In this document: positions 31,724 to 43,259 of the stretch, piece after piece
Layout: each line of letters starts with the position of its first letter
Position numbering within the stretch: the first letter of the stretch is position 1
From: Aspergillus flavus
Taxonomy: Eukaryota; Ascomycota; Eurotiomycetes; Eurotiales; Aspergillaceae
Direction: 5' to 3'
DNA: 64,000 nt
Assembly: GCF_009017415.1 (NCBI RefSeq)
Contig: NC_092405.1
Coordinates: 4,030,001 to 4,094,000, forward strand
Translations under genes and position numbers: made by a program
The notes under the pieces: model-generated
What the model was told of the DNA's origin: nothing
Databases searched by the model: none
Seen by the model: the letters and a program-made list of their open reading frames with translations, nothing else

Positions 31724-34700
31724 TCATGTGTAAATCGGCTCCGTGATATCGTTCAATGCCAATCCCGACTTCGCAACGTCCTCTTCAATCAAGAACATCA
31801 ATGGCATCTCCACCAGCGTGCCCTTGACCTTACTGAGCAGCTCCTTGACCTGTCGAACGCCCTCAGGACCGCCCGGGAAGTCATCGCGCACAACGTGTCC
31901 ATACCGATAACGGGAGGGTGGCGAATCCTTTTCTTCGCCGTACGCTTGCTTGTCCGCCTTGTCGAAGAAGTAGCCATAGAATTCCTTATACGTGGACCAG
32001 TTGCGTACGCAGTCATCTGGGACTGAGTGGAACACCTTGCGGAATACCTCAGTGTTCGTGTGCGCCCGGCTGTTCCACAGGTTATGAAGAGTATCCGCCA
32101 ATGGGTCGGCCACAAGCCGGCTCTCAGGAGCGTCAAAGTCGAACTCGTTAGGCACACCGACCGGCTCGAAATTAGCATCGGGGCGCTCGTAGTCCTGTGG
32201 TGGTAGAAGACCAAGGTGCTTGCGAAACAGGTAGCGACGTAGGGAAGATGCAAAACGGCTAGCTGTCCAGGGCTTGCCGTTCATGATGGACTCCAGAGGA
32301 GTATAGTCCTCAATAATAATAGCAATCTCAGAATCGTGATCACCAAGCTGAGATCGGTCGTTCAAGTTGGCAGAACCGCACACAACCACGCGGTCGTCGG
32401 CAATCATGACCTGTGCCGTTAGTGCATGAATTCAATACGGCAAGGAAGAACAGACATACCTTCGAGTGAACGTAGAGTTCCTCAGTGACAAATGCGTCAA
32501 TCTCGGCCTCAGGAGGGCCATCCCAAGGGACGTTACGGATATCCTCTCCATTAAGCATGTAGCACGAGCTGACACTGTTCCATCGTCCAGAGGCTGTCTT
32601 GGCACCAGGAACCTGGCGAGCACCCTGCTGATATTGCTGGAAAGGAGCGGTGGTATCGAATGCGCTACGGGGAGCGGGAGCTCCTGGACCATAGCCACCC
32701 TGTCCAACCACATTGACGTCGTGCTGTTTGCGAGCATCTTCATAGTCGACACCACTTCTCTGCTCGGCTTGCACGAGCGGACCGCTGACATTGATACGGT
32801 CGTAGTTACGGAGATTGTAGAACCGGATATACTCCATGGGGTTGTATCCCGCATCAGAAACCAGCTCCAAGATACTGCTTCCCCCGCGGTTGATGCAGTT
32901 GTACTGGAACTCCATAATCGCCCGGGTGCCGAGTGAAGAGTCATCTGCTAGATCACCAGCAAAGCAGGGAACCGATGGAATCACCACAATCATCTTCCAC
33001 TTCTCACCGGCACGCGCTGCCCGCAAAATACGCTCGACAATCGCAGCACCGATCTGGTTCTTGACCGGCTTCTGAGCGTCACCAGTAGCTGTAATGAAAA
33101 ATTGATTCTCGATATACACGAAGTGTTGACTGTTTCGGATGATCGCAGCATACGCATCGGCAATTGAATGTTCGGTAGGTGTGCCGTTGCTCCACTTAGA
33201 GCAGCTACGGACAATCTGACAGCACATGTTTCCACGAGGCTGGGAGGGATGTCCGAATGAGCTCAGGCGATCCTGGTACTGATGGACTTGGCCAGCCAAT
33301 TGACCACGAAGAACATTCGAGTACTGAGTGAACTCGTCTCGGAAACGACGAGGGATAAGCCCCGAGCCCCTTTCCCTGTCACCGTGTCCGCGCGTGCCCT
33401 CGTAATGATCATCAATGCCACGTGTCTGAGAGTGCGACGGCTCTTGGTTTGCGGGAGGAGTGTAGGCTGCGTACTGTGGTGGTTGGCCTTGTCCTTGAGC
33501 GGGAGCTTGAGAGTGTGCCGGCTCCTGGGTCGGGGGAGGAGGGAAGTATGGCGCTTGGCTTTGTCCCTGGGCTTGCCCCTGAGTTGGCGTCTGAGAATAC
33601 GACGACCCCTGAGTTTGGTGAGGAGCATAGTAGGATGACTGGCCTTGTCCTGGTGCTTGGACCTGTCCCTGAGTTGCATTTTGAGAATGCGACTGCTCGT
33701 GGGTCGAAGGAGAACCGTAAGCTGCGTATTGTGGTGGTTGACCTTGTCCCTGACCTTGTCCTTGAACGAAAGGCTGAGCGTGTGATTGCTCGTAGGTCGA
33801 AGGAGAACCATAAGCTGAGTATTGTGGTGGTTGGCCCTGTGCTTGAGTTGCATTTTGAGAGTGTGGCTTCTCCTGGGTTGGGAGAGGAGAATGGGCTGAG
33901 TATTGTGGTGGTTGCCCTTGTCCCGCTTGTTCCTGGATCGGAGCGGAAGCATAGTATGGTGCTTGGCTTTGCCCTGGTGTTTGGCCTTGGCCCTGAGCTG
34001 GAGTCTGAGATGGTGGCGGCCCAGGGGGTGGTGGTGGGAAAGATTGCCCAGTGTAAGTATAGTCTTGGGTGGCACCCGAAGACTGTGGAGCACCAGAGGC
34101 AGGCTGATGGGGGCTAGAGGTAGCTTGATTATTTGCGGTGGAGGCAGTGAAGTAGCTTGAAAGGCCAGGCTGCGGCGATGTTGCCGATTGCTGGTAGGCT
34201 TGGTTACCTGTTGCCTGTGCCTGGGGCTTAGTCGATAGATTCGGCTGTGGTGACGCCGGAGGTTGCTGGTAGCTAGGTGCTCCCTGGCTGCTAGTGCTAG
34301 GCCGGGGAGATGTACTCTGCTGCTGCTGAGCACCTGGCTGCTGTGGGCGGTTTGACGAGCTAGGACGACCGTACAATGCGAGCCTGGAGTATCTCGCATC
34401 TTTGCGTGAATCATACTTCGTATCGTAGATAAAGTTCCAACGTTCGATGAAGTGTCGTCGTAAATCCTCCACGACATGGCCGTGCAAGCTCACGGAGATA
34501 TCCGACCAACCCATGCGGGAGGATGTCTTTCGGTCAAGCTGATTCTTCTCCCAATGGGCCACATCCTGGAAATCGAGCACCCTGGCATTGTTGTAGTCTT
34601 GACCTGGGAACACGCTCTCGTTTACGTCCTCCGGGTGGACATCGGCGAGTGCGTGCTGGTTTGTATCCCAGCGGCCAAAACACATATCTAGACCTCCCAT

Positions 34701-35889
34701 GAATGCAATCCTGCCATCGATGACGCAAAGCTTTTCATGGTGTGCCCAGTAGAGGACAACATCATCGTGCATGCCGTAGATGTTTTTGATGGCATCTCCT
34801 GACATTTGGACGAGACTTTTCGCATCCAATGCCAAGTTGTGAAGAGACGTAGAGATATCGTCAGCCAAATTCTGACGGTCCGGCAGATGATCAGGATGGC
34901 GGAACACGGCAATATTTGGGTGGAGATCTTCAAGGCAGTGCTTGGTATGATGAGAAGAGACTACTCAAGTTAGCACTATTAGCATGAAAATCGCCAGAAG
35001 TCATCTTGTTCGAGGTAGAATGTTGTACATACGAGTTAATGCCTGAGTGACTTCCTTGTACACGATGATATTGACCTTTACCCCACGTTGCGCTGCTGAC
35101 TGCAGCATCCGATCCAGTCGGTATTGCTCATTCTTTGTGGGAGGTCGTCTCAAGTAAAGCTCGGGAGAAAGCCACCCTTTGAGGGGTTGTTAGCCCAAAT
35201 TCAAGTATGAATAACCCGAGGACAGAGGGGCTTACAATCTAAGATCCAGATTGATTCTCGCGCGCTCTCTAGCGCCTTTGAAACGGCGTAGAAGTAGGTA
35301 CATCCGTCCACATACCACTTGACGTCGTTGCCCTGTCGATCCGGGGCGAAACTGCCGAATCTGTGCTGCGTCTGTGGCTTTACCTGTCCATATTCGGCAT
35401 ACGCCTGTGGATCGAGTGCGGTTCCTATACGCTGACCGAGATCGGTTCCGATTTCTGCAACAGCGCCCTGGATTTTACCAAATAGCCCGGAGAGCTTATC
35501 CTCTTTGGGAGGCTTGCCCTGAGGTTTACCCTGAGGCTTGTTAGGATCTTGATATTGGGGCTCAGGAGGACGTCCGTATGTGTTCTGAAATGAGCTCTGC
35601 TGGTTGTTCTGGCCCTAATGGACGTCAGCCTTGCGGTATCATTGGCACATTGGTAATGTAACTGGCTTACACCGTAGTAATCTTGGTTGGATCCTTGGCC
35701 TTGAGACTGCTGGCCTTGAGACTGCTGGGGCCTGGGAGCTCCCTGGCGCGAATGATGGCTCTTGTAAGTTTCCTTGAGCATCTTGAAAGTATCTCCAACG
35801 AAGCCCCTCGTACTTTCACCTTGACCGCCACGAGTCCCATCTTGGCCGTAATACTGGCCGTAGGCCAGGTGGTCGTCTCGGTTGGACAT
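31724..35889 (-). CDS. Phospholipase D with two HKD motifs and a long Pro/Gln-rich insert
   Basis: Hydrolyses phosphatidylcholine to phosphatidic acid and choline. Exon 1 starts MSNRDDHLAYGQYYGQDGTR. Further exons give WYVDGCTYFYAVSKALESAR, then GWLSPELYLRRPPTKNEQYR, the standard PLD N-terminal core. HKD motif 1 is HHEKLCVIDGRIAFMGGLD (near 34740). Motif 2 is rebuilt across the last intron as VHSKVMIADDRVVVCGSANL (intron about 32408-32459). Four introns are needed. There is no PX or PH domain, unlike yeast Spo14, so it belongs to the shorter fungal PldA-like type. Between the HKD halves, about 250 residues are Pro/Gln/Ser-rich tandem-like repeats (PPQYxAYxSPxxxEQSHSQ pattern). The catalytic parts are intact. 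Confidence 0.9.
33420..34330 (-). repeat. Degenerate coding tandem repeats in phospholipase D
   Basis: The insert repeats a unit of roughly 25-35 residues built on GQGQPPQYAAYGSPSTHEQS and related versions (SYYAPHQTQGSSYSQTPTQG, APYFPPPPTQEPAHSQAPAQ). The DNA repeats are visible as recurring ggttggcct-tgt/ctgagttg strings. The region is probably disordered and length-variable. Confidence 0.8.
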
Positions 35890-37191
35890 GACCGTCGCTC
35901 ACTATCTGCGACTCGGGTGGAATAACAAATAAAAAGGATTGACAGATGCTACACAGCAGGAATGGCAGAAAACCTGCAGAGAGCTTTACAGTAAAGAAAG
36001 ACGAGAAAGCGGATGGGGGGTTAGTAGTATTTAACCAGAGTGAGAAAGATGCAAAGAGGATCAAGCTGAGCGTAATTAATTTAGTCCCGCCCATTGCCCC
36101 GCCATTCCGAGACAGCAGCTGAATGGCTCATTCCTATTAGGCTGCCACTTACGGCGTAGTGTGGGCGGGTATCACAGTCACCACCGGAAATCCAACTCTC
36201 CAATTAGATGGCGCAGTAATATTAAGATACTCATTGTTTCCTATTTTCCCGAACGGTAAATCCATGCAGACGAAGATCTGGAGTGGTGGCTGTGCATCCG
36301 ACTTGCATCGAGTACTTTTGTTGAAACGAAGGGAGAGGGAAACATGTACTGTACTGAGTCTCTGACTACTGAGTAAACAATACCCCACATCTGACCAGAT
36401 CTATTTATGGTCCCGCAGTAAGGAACGTACCGTATGGTAAAAGCCATGCACGCCATGATGTCACGTTATGCATCAATATGTGGCTGAGCCGTAGGGCTTA
36501 CCTGTCATCTCATCCATCGCTGCCTTCTAAAGACGTGGCTCAGTCTCAAAACAATGGCCTCATATATTCCCACCGACTGGACTCGAACTCACCACTTCGA
36601 AAAAGGAGAAAAGACGGCTTGACCGTAGACTTCCTGACTTCCCGCACCCCCGGTTCAGCAGTCGACGGGACCCACCCAGTACACCTCACCGCAAATCCTA
36701 GAGAACCCCCTGGGAAATCCCTATTGCGTGGAGCAGAGCAACGAGATGCAACATTCAATATTGCTCTTGATCAACTACCACTTGGGGGTCAGGTAGCTTC
36801 TATAAGCCTGACAGAAATAGTCTCTTGAATACTTCATTTGCCTTTGCTAATGCTCATATGAACCTTATCTTATCTTGAGTTTATGGTGTTTTAGATCTGT
36901 CACGAAGGTCTGTTGCCTGCCTGTAGAAGCGGATGACAAAGGCCCAATGTATAATTGCTTTTAGCATGTCTGGGTACCTTACAAAAGGAATAGATATCGG
37001 CCCTTAATGTGGAAAACATCATCGAGGCACAAATGAGTCTCGCAACCCATACGTTTGAGAGCCGTTTCGGCCACGTTTCCTCATGACAAAGTGATCGGCA
37101 TAGAGTGGATGGCGTAATGAAACAACCACTACTCGGGGACAACACTGTGTATAATAAAGTCACGTATGGAGTAAGCATATACAGACCTCTT
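35890..37191. other. Spacer between phospholipase D promoter and bZIP gene
   Basis: The right flank of the phospholipase D start holds its promoter. The open frame at 36478-36828 has no family resemblance. A T-loop-like string near 36575 was considered as a tRNA and rejected. Confidence 0.45.
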
Positions 37192-38517
37192 TCACACAGC
37201 TCCGCGCCAGGTACATATGTTAATAGCCTGTTCCACATCGCTACGTCGAAAACCAGGACTGTGACCGAGGCACATTGCCTTGCTTACCAGCGCTAGTAAA
37301 GTTAGCTACCAAGTCACCACCAGAGGAAAGGATCAAACAGAAGACTCACCAACTATCAGAGCACGGGCGTTGACCGCCGACTGGGAGGAGGAATCGGTCA
37401 TGTTTTTCGGGGGCCGAACAAGGAGGCGCGTATCTCTTTCTTGCAAGTAGTTCGCCAACTCCTGGACGTCAAACCAATCTCCGCCGATTTCTTTTAGAGC
37501 CTGCGGGTTGAAGCTGGGTAATGGGCTATTACTGATTGACTGTGGCTGGTCAAGCGCAGACTGACATTCCGTTGTTTGACTTTGAGTCGATGGTTGCCCA
37601 GCATGGCTGGGTAGGCAAGACGGGACCTCCTTGAAGCTCATGTACGATCTCTTGTGTAGCCTAGCATGCAAGGCGCTTCTAAAGATAGAGGTGATACTCG
37701 CCCTAGTAAAAAGGGATAAAAGTAGTCGAAACGGCCTTTTCAAGGTAGTTAAAGGGACGGACGAATTATCAAGTATCAATAACCCCTCGTAAAGACAGGC
37801 AATCCTTAACTGGTCCGTGAAGTCTGATACTTCCATCATAGCGACATCGCCCGGTTTGAAAAAGAATAGGCTACTAGGATGATATCTCAAAAAGCATGGT
37901 GAAGGTTGAACTGTAGCGAGGGATGGTGGGCTTTCGCTCTCAGATAGAGTTGAATGACCCGGTGTTATCGGTATTAAAGAGGAGAGCAGAGGGCTTTCAT
38001 CATGCGTGGCAGTGTTGAAACTATCTTCATCCCCGATGTCCTTTGCCGAAGATAGACATATCTGTACCGTCTCCCGTAGATGCCTGGCGAGATCAGGGCG
38101 TGAGGTGAGAGCCCCTGATTGGAACAAAGTATCACTGAATGTAATTACCGCCTCGCCCATCTTCTGAGCTGCAGCCTCCAACTGTGCAGCACGTTTGTTT
38201 AGAAACTCAACATTGGCTTCTTTACGGGAGCGATAAGCCCTTTGTGCCAGGCGAACCTGTGTCCGTCGTCGCTGTAATGCGTCAGCATAAGTACATTTAC
38301 AACCAGGGAAACTAAAAATAAAGCGTTGACACACGTCTTTCTTATTTTTGTCCATCCTTGTTCCAAGAGCTTTGCGTGGCCGCCCACGCTTCCTGGAAGG
38401 AACTTTGGCTGTCTTCGCGCTGAGGTTGTCATGTTGCAGGGATTGGACTTCAGGGTCAGGCGTCAGGCACAGGCTGTCATTGGTGACTGTCGGCGCATCG
38501 TGATTGTCTTCGCTCAT
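37192..38517 (-). CDS. bZIP transcription factor with AT-hook-like N-terminus
   Basis: The model has exons 38517-38335, 38271-37350 and 37292-37192, giving 401 residues. Exon 1 carries an AT-hook-like basic patch (RKRGRPRKALG). The first intron (38272-38334, 63 nt, CTGAC branch site) separates DKNKKD from RRRTQVRLAQRAYRSRKEAN, the fungal bZIP basic region, which runs into a short leucine zipper (VEFLNKRAAQLEAAAQKMGE). That intron is a multiple of three without a stop, so retention would insert 21 residues just before the basic region. The second intron (37293-37349) adds ALVSKAMCLGHSPGFRRSDV at the C-terminus, a block seen in related Aspergillus bZIPs. Without it the protein ends at 37333. 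The target genes are unknown. Confidence 0.8.
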
Positions 38518-40410
38518 TTTCCCGTATACAGAAAATACTGGGATAGTGGTAATAGGGTCACTGAGGCCAACCGGGCCTGAACTTGGGATCGAGCGCTCAG
38601 CAGCTGAGCTAGAGTAGAGGAGTAAAGATATTAACAGCTTATTGTTCTCTAAAGAAATGCCATGGCACAGTCACGTTTGGGACTCGAAACTGGGTTTGTA
38701 AGAGCCCTAGAAGGAGAATTAAATTCATTTGAGGAAATTCCGGACCCAACATAGTGCAGAATTTGGCAGAATTTTAGACGCCCAGTCGATTCAAGTATAC
38801 TGCATTTCAGTAATCTTTTCTCTCGGCTTTGGATCACTAATCCCAATATGTTGCTTTCACCTAGCCGAAGGATGAGGCTTTTTTAGTGGCTGAAGCAAGG
38901 ATTAGGCTTTAATCTACGGGGCCACTGACACCCGGCTGGGGTATTGGTAGTTCATTTAGGGCAAGCCGGAGTCTAGATCACCCCCAACTTGCGCGTTTCG
39001 GTTCGAAGAGTTCACCAATCAACTGCCCCAAAAAGCTCTCAACGTATCATAGCGAGTCATGGAGCCAATCAATCTTAGTGGACAGTGTCATGCACTACAA
39101 CCTTCGTCTCTACCCCCTTCGTCTCTACCCCCTTCGTCTCTACCCCAGGTTGTGTTGACTCATGAATTTCCTTAGCCCCACCCGCCATTTCTCTTATATC
39201 CATTTAAACCGATAGCTCATGTCTGGTAATACATATACATTGCTCCATATTATCGAACGCGGAACACGCAAGGCAGCTTTGCACAGAATCCGGGCGTGCT
39301 TCTCAATGCATAACTACAGGACCTGTGGGTGGTCTACTAGGAGCATCAGCTGTTGATACGCCAGCTGTGTTTTGTTTGCTCGTAGATGTTGTACCATCAC
39401 ATAAATGAATTTGGATATAAACTCTTGAAGGGTTAAAGTCAGTGTTAGCACTCTTCCCGCTGTGGAAATTACCTCACTATTGTCATGGCAAAGGTCGTTT
39501 CCCACAATAAAATATTGCTTGAGAAGAGCTTTCCTTTCTATTCAGAGAGCCTTTATCGATTCACGGATATCACTCTTAGTTCGTGGACACTTTCCAACGG
39601 TCCGGTGGGTTGATGCACTGCAGTGGTATGAGGTTAGCCCTAGTTGATCACTAATCATGAAAGGCGAAGAGGGGATATATCCGATGATCTCCATCATTGA
39701 TTAGATTAGTTCAGTTCTCCGATTGATTACGTTTGGCTGATGCAATTTCTGGCTTCCACTCGATAGTGAGTTGCCGTCAATCAATTAAGATTCTAGTAAC
39801 CCACTAAGCCCTAAGTATTAATCCTTAAGGTAGATGTTTAGGTTTCCGCCCATGCCACAGTTGCTTTCTAGAACAATGGCGATCGGAGTATGTTTTCTCC
39901 ACTTGCATGTACAATTATTCACTGAACGACTGCGAAGCAGTCTTGGCAGATACGCGCCTTGTCCAACGAATTGATTCAATCCTTAGTACACTGCGCTGGG
40001 GAAGTCGCTTAAAGCTATCTATATCATGTAGGGTTGGAGACCATGGCATGGAATCCCAGCCCCTTATAGATGTTGGCTTCAGTCTTCTAGCTACTAGCTT
40101 CTTATATGATTCATCCTTAGCCAATTACCTAGACGAATAATAGCTGGACTGAGATACAGCTTAGTAAAACATAGATCTATAGGATGAAAGGTGTTTCGAT
40201 CTACATTTGTTACAATTCTTAAACAAGGATGAACGAGGGAAGAATGGAGAAGCAAGAATTGGTTAGGACATAACACATTAAAGACTCTGTAGCACAAGGC
40301 GCGTTTATTGAAGATCTGGTAATGTTGCTCCTGGATCCTATCAAGAATATCTTTCTCGTCTTTTCTTTGCTATCCCCCTCCCACGTTCGTCACAAGAAGA
40401 AGGCATGGTA
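38518..40410. other. AT-rich spacer with a short tandem repeat
   Basis: Includes the bZIP promoter. An open frame at 39907-40140 is unassigned and probably spurious. The only structured element noticed is the 16-bp tandem repeat at 39.1 kb. Confidence 0.45.
39097..39153. repeat. Three 16-bp tandem copies inside a 7-bp inverted repeat
   Basis: The unit cttcgtctctaccccc is present three times in a row (39102-39149, last base of the third copy changed to A). The array is flanked by acaacct (39097-39103) and its inverse aggttgt (39147-39153). Confidence 0.9.
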
Positions 40411-40905
40411 TCAATGCGATGTCCCCGAAGCTAAGGATAGGTATTCCACCAGTCGTTTCAAGTATCCGAACAGCCCCGGCCATTCGTTCCCTTCCAACTC
40501 TTTGATAAGTCTCGACCACGCCAGCTGATGCATTGGGTTCAACTCTTCCAACCATGTCAGGGCTCCCGCGTCATCCATAATGCACAATCGTTCCAGGTAC
40601 ACGTCCTCTATGCGGAATTGCCTTTCGACAATAGGAATAACGATATCCATCATATCTTTCACAGTTGGTTCCACTTTCCGGTCGTTCTGACGTAGCTCAA
40701 CCAGAAACTCGTCAAGGTTACCAGAACCACCCAGGCCACCCAGGTCACGACGATCTTTGAACTCAAAAGTGTAGTTCCGTCTTTCGGCACGCTCAAAGGC
40801 CCGGCGGACCGCTTCTGTGCGGTCTGCTTGTATCTCGATGATGTCTTTGCCCCTGTCGTCATGTCTTGAATCATCCCATGCGTCAAGAACTGCGTACCAA
40901 GGCAT
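40411..40905 (-). CDS. Small orphan protein, 164 residues
   Basis: A single-exon frame starting MPWYAVLDAWDDSRHDDRGK, with a well-mixed, charged composition and predicted helices (RTEAVRRAFERAERRNYTFE). No signal peptide, membrane segment or known domain was recognised. A TATA-like stretch (tttttatactata) lies immediately upstream of the ATG, closer than usual. Composition supports a real gene; function unknown. Confidence 0.6.
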   Translation of the reverse strand: MPWYAVLDAWDDSRHDDRGKDIIEIQADRTEAVRRAFERAERRNYTFEFKDRRDLGGLGGSGNLDEFLVELRQNDRKVEPTVKDMMDIVIPIVERQFRIEDVYLERLCIMDDAGALTWLEELNPMHQLAWSRLIKELEGNEWPGLFGYLKRLVEYLSLASGTSH

Positions 40906-41764
40906 TATAGTATAAAAAGCCTGAGTTCTGATAGTCTCTCAGTTGCTCTTGAGATACGTAACGTATTGGGTGATTTCAAAGAGAGACAGAAAACGGCATG
41001 AACTTTGAGAGTCTAGCGTACAATATATGTTCGCTTTTATATTTTCTTCTGCGCTCTTTATACTGGCCTCCTGGGTGGCAAACATATTCGTTTGTGGAAT
41101 ATCCCTTTGAAGAGGGCATATGAACCAGTACATTTCCACATATCTTGATATATAAAATGACAATGTAGGTGCAATATTCCTTTTGTTGGAGATATAATAA
41201 AGTCAATTTCCGCGTTTAAACCCCCAGGCCGGTAACAGGCAATGATAATGGATTAATGTGCCGGTGTTGATGGGGATAGCCTTCGTTGTCAATGGGTCCT
41301 TTGTTTTCCTGAAGTCTTTTGGAGGTCGCCGAGAGTCTTTGTATGGGATTTCCCTGTACATGCCATCTGAAAGTGATCTTCCGCCTGACATCAATATCTG
41401 TGATCAATTTGTCAATTTCGCCACATACGCCTTTGCTGAATATCCCTGTCCTTGCCCATATAATCTCTCTGTGTCGTTATTACTATTCTATTGTGTGCGA
41501 TATTCCACCGAAAGACCAGTATCTCGTGGGCTGTTCAAAGCTAATCCAGGTGGTATATAAGATGCATAGGTTTGTGAGACACTAATCGTTCCAGCAACCA
41601 ACGTCCGACCACCGCCTTGGCGGCAAAACCACAAAAAAAAAATTCTTTAAAGTCTTAAGAGACATCATCCGGGTTATAAAGGTCACGACGGTCGTCGTTG
41701 ACTCCTCTCTGTGAGCCAAAAGGACTCAAATTCTCCCTCCATACGTCTCTTTGTGATATCTATC
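40906..41764. other. AT-rich spacer
   Basis: Contains the upstream region of the 164-residue orphan. Open frames on both strands overlap each other and look like shadows. Nothing else was recognised. Confidence 0.4.
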
Positions 41765-42710
41765 ATGCCTATGCCCGAGTCCCTAAAGCGCGGGGAACTA
41801 CGGAAGGTGCTACGTGCCCTTACAAGCCCTGTTGCAGGTCTCAAAGAACACGAATTCGAACTAAATCAAGGGAGGGTGCACAATATCAGCATACCGCCTA
41901 TGGATTTAGACAAGAATGTCAACTTCGACCCAACTTTCTTTGCTCCATGCCGTGCCTCCCTGTTGCTAGAACCGGATGACTCGTATGATAAGAGAGCGCC
42001 GCCGGGGTTTTATGAGTTTGACCCAAATGACACAAAGTGCAGTCGGCCCATCGACTGTGTACGTAACATGCTCGACTATTTTACTCATTATACCTGCAAC
42101 TGCACTTTATTCAGTAAGGACCAGGCTCTCAATGGGCCGTGGTCTAGTATCAGGTAACTCGTCCTGATGACTTCCTTTGTATTCCTAGCACCTTGGCTTC
42201 TCACACAAGAACCAGTCTTGGCGATAAGCCGTTTCCTTTTGCGGGCTTGCATTGCCATACCTTTCCTGAATTTGTAGCCATACACGCTTACCAGGTCAAT
42301 GAGGGTCCACATCCACACGTGAAAGCCAGGATTTGTAATAATCTAAACGGTACCGACGGTACCATTCTGCGAGGAGAAGTAATGACGGCCCTGCACTTGA
42401 TGATCGGGCAAATGAGACGAGCTCGCTTCATCGACCACATGACTGCAACCGGTTATTTTGCCTCACCTCCCAGCCCTTGAGTACATTTAGAAAATAAAAT
42501 GACTAAATTAATGTGATTTCATAGGTTCTTCTCTTTTCCTTTATGGGGCTCCAGCGTGTTCGGCTAGTTGAAGCATATTTCGACGGCAGCTCTGTGGTAG
42601 TACGCCCGTCCCGGCTTTTTGATCTTCGTAAAAAGGACGAGGCTGTTATCAACCAATTGGGCCAGTGGTACTTCGGGGAGCCAATTGGGAACACCAAGGA
42701 ATGTCTGTAG
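41765..42710 (+). pseudogene. Fungal orphan-family gene, probably decaying at a splice site
   Basis: The ATG at 41765 opens MPMPESLKRGELRKVLRALT. A 35-nt intron (42154-42188) joins GPWSSI to STLASHTRTSLGDKPFPFAG in frame. The second exon runs to ARFIDHMTAT (about 42454). A third block from 42525 reads VLLFSFMGLQRVRLVEAYFD and continues to TAG at 42708-42710, matching the C-terminus of a widespread uncharacterised Aspergillus family in which HMTAPVLL-type sequence is continuous. However, the frame can only be joined by a non-canonical splice (GT-GG or GG-AG); the canonical GT-AG choice shifts the frame and hits a stop after about 16 codons. A one-base insertion at the donor would explain this. 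I call it a probable pseudogene. Confidence 0.55.
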
Positions 42711-43259
42711 TCACGATTCTACCCTTTTCTGCAAGTATGGTTTACGTTTACGGTGACATGTATATGGATCGGCAGTCGGATAGGGATTTTTCGCGCTTAG
42801 GTTGGTTTCGGCGTTCTTGTATTTTTTTTCTAGTCCCTCTAGTCGCTTCTATTTCTATAGAGGTTTCTAGCTTGATTGTATAGTTATAAAGATAGGGAGA
42901 AAGGCCTGTTGGGTCAATTACATCAATTAGTTCCGCGGGAGCTATCATGGCAAGCTGAGCAAAGTCCTCCAGCTTCTCAAAGGCTACGAAGTGTTATCTA
43001 CAGTTAAGTACATCAATGATAGCCCTCGGTGTCTTGTTGCCGGATATTACTTGCTGCTAGAGGATCTCCCGCAGTCACTGAAATAGATATCTGGACGGGG
43101 TGGCTACCATGGTTCGATTGTTGCCAGCGTTCATGTATATATTATAAGTACCATCTAGGACAGGTAAATCACGCCATACAATCATTTGACGACCACTTAT
43201 TATCGGTGGAGACACATATTCAGCTTCACAGTCCGGGGGCTCAAGGAAAACGCAGACAC
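42711..43259. other. Spacer, no gene recognised
   Basis: Between the decaying orphan gene (plus) and the 3' end of the BTB gene (minus). Nothing was identified. Confidence 0.45.

Noticed and set aside
33422..34117. Long plus-strand open frame (231 codons) opposite phospholipase D.
   Set aside because: It is an antisense shadow of the repeat-rich insert and has no independent support.
33263..34477. 404-codon minus-strand frame overlapping phospholipase D in another frame.
   Set aside because: Generated by the Gln/Pro repeats; its Ser/Arg/His-rich translation is low-complexity.
36565..36590. T-loop-like string on the minus strand (gagttcgagtcc) suggesting a tRNA.
   Set aside because: The flanking five-base stems do not pair and no D-arm or anticodon arm is present.
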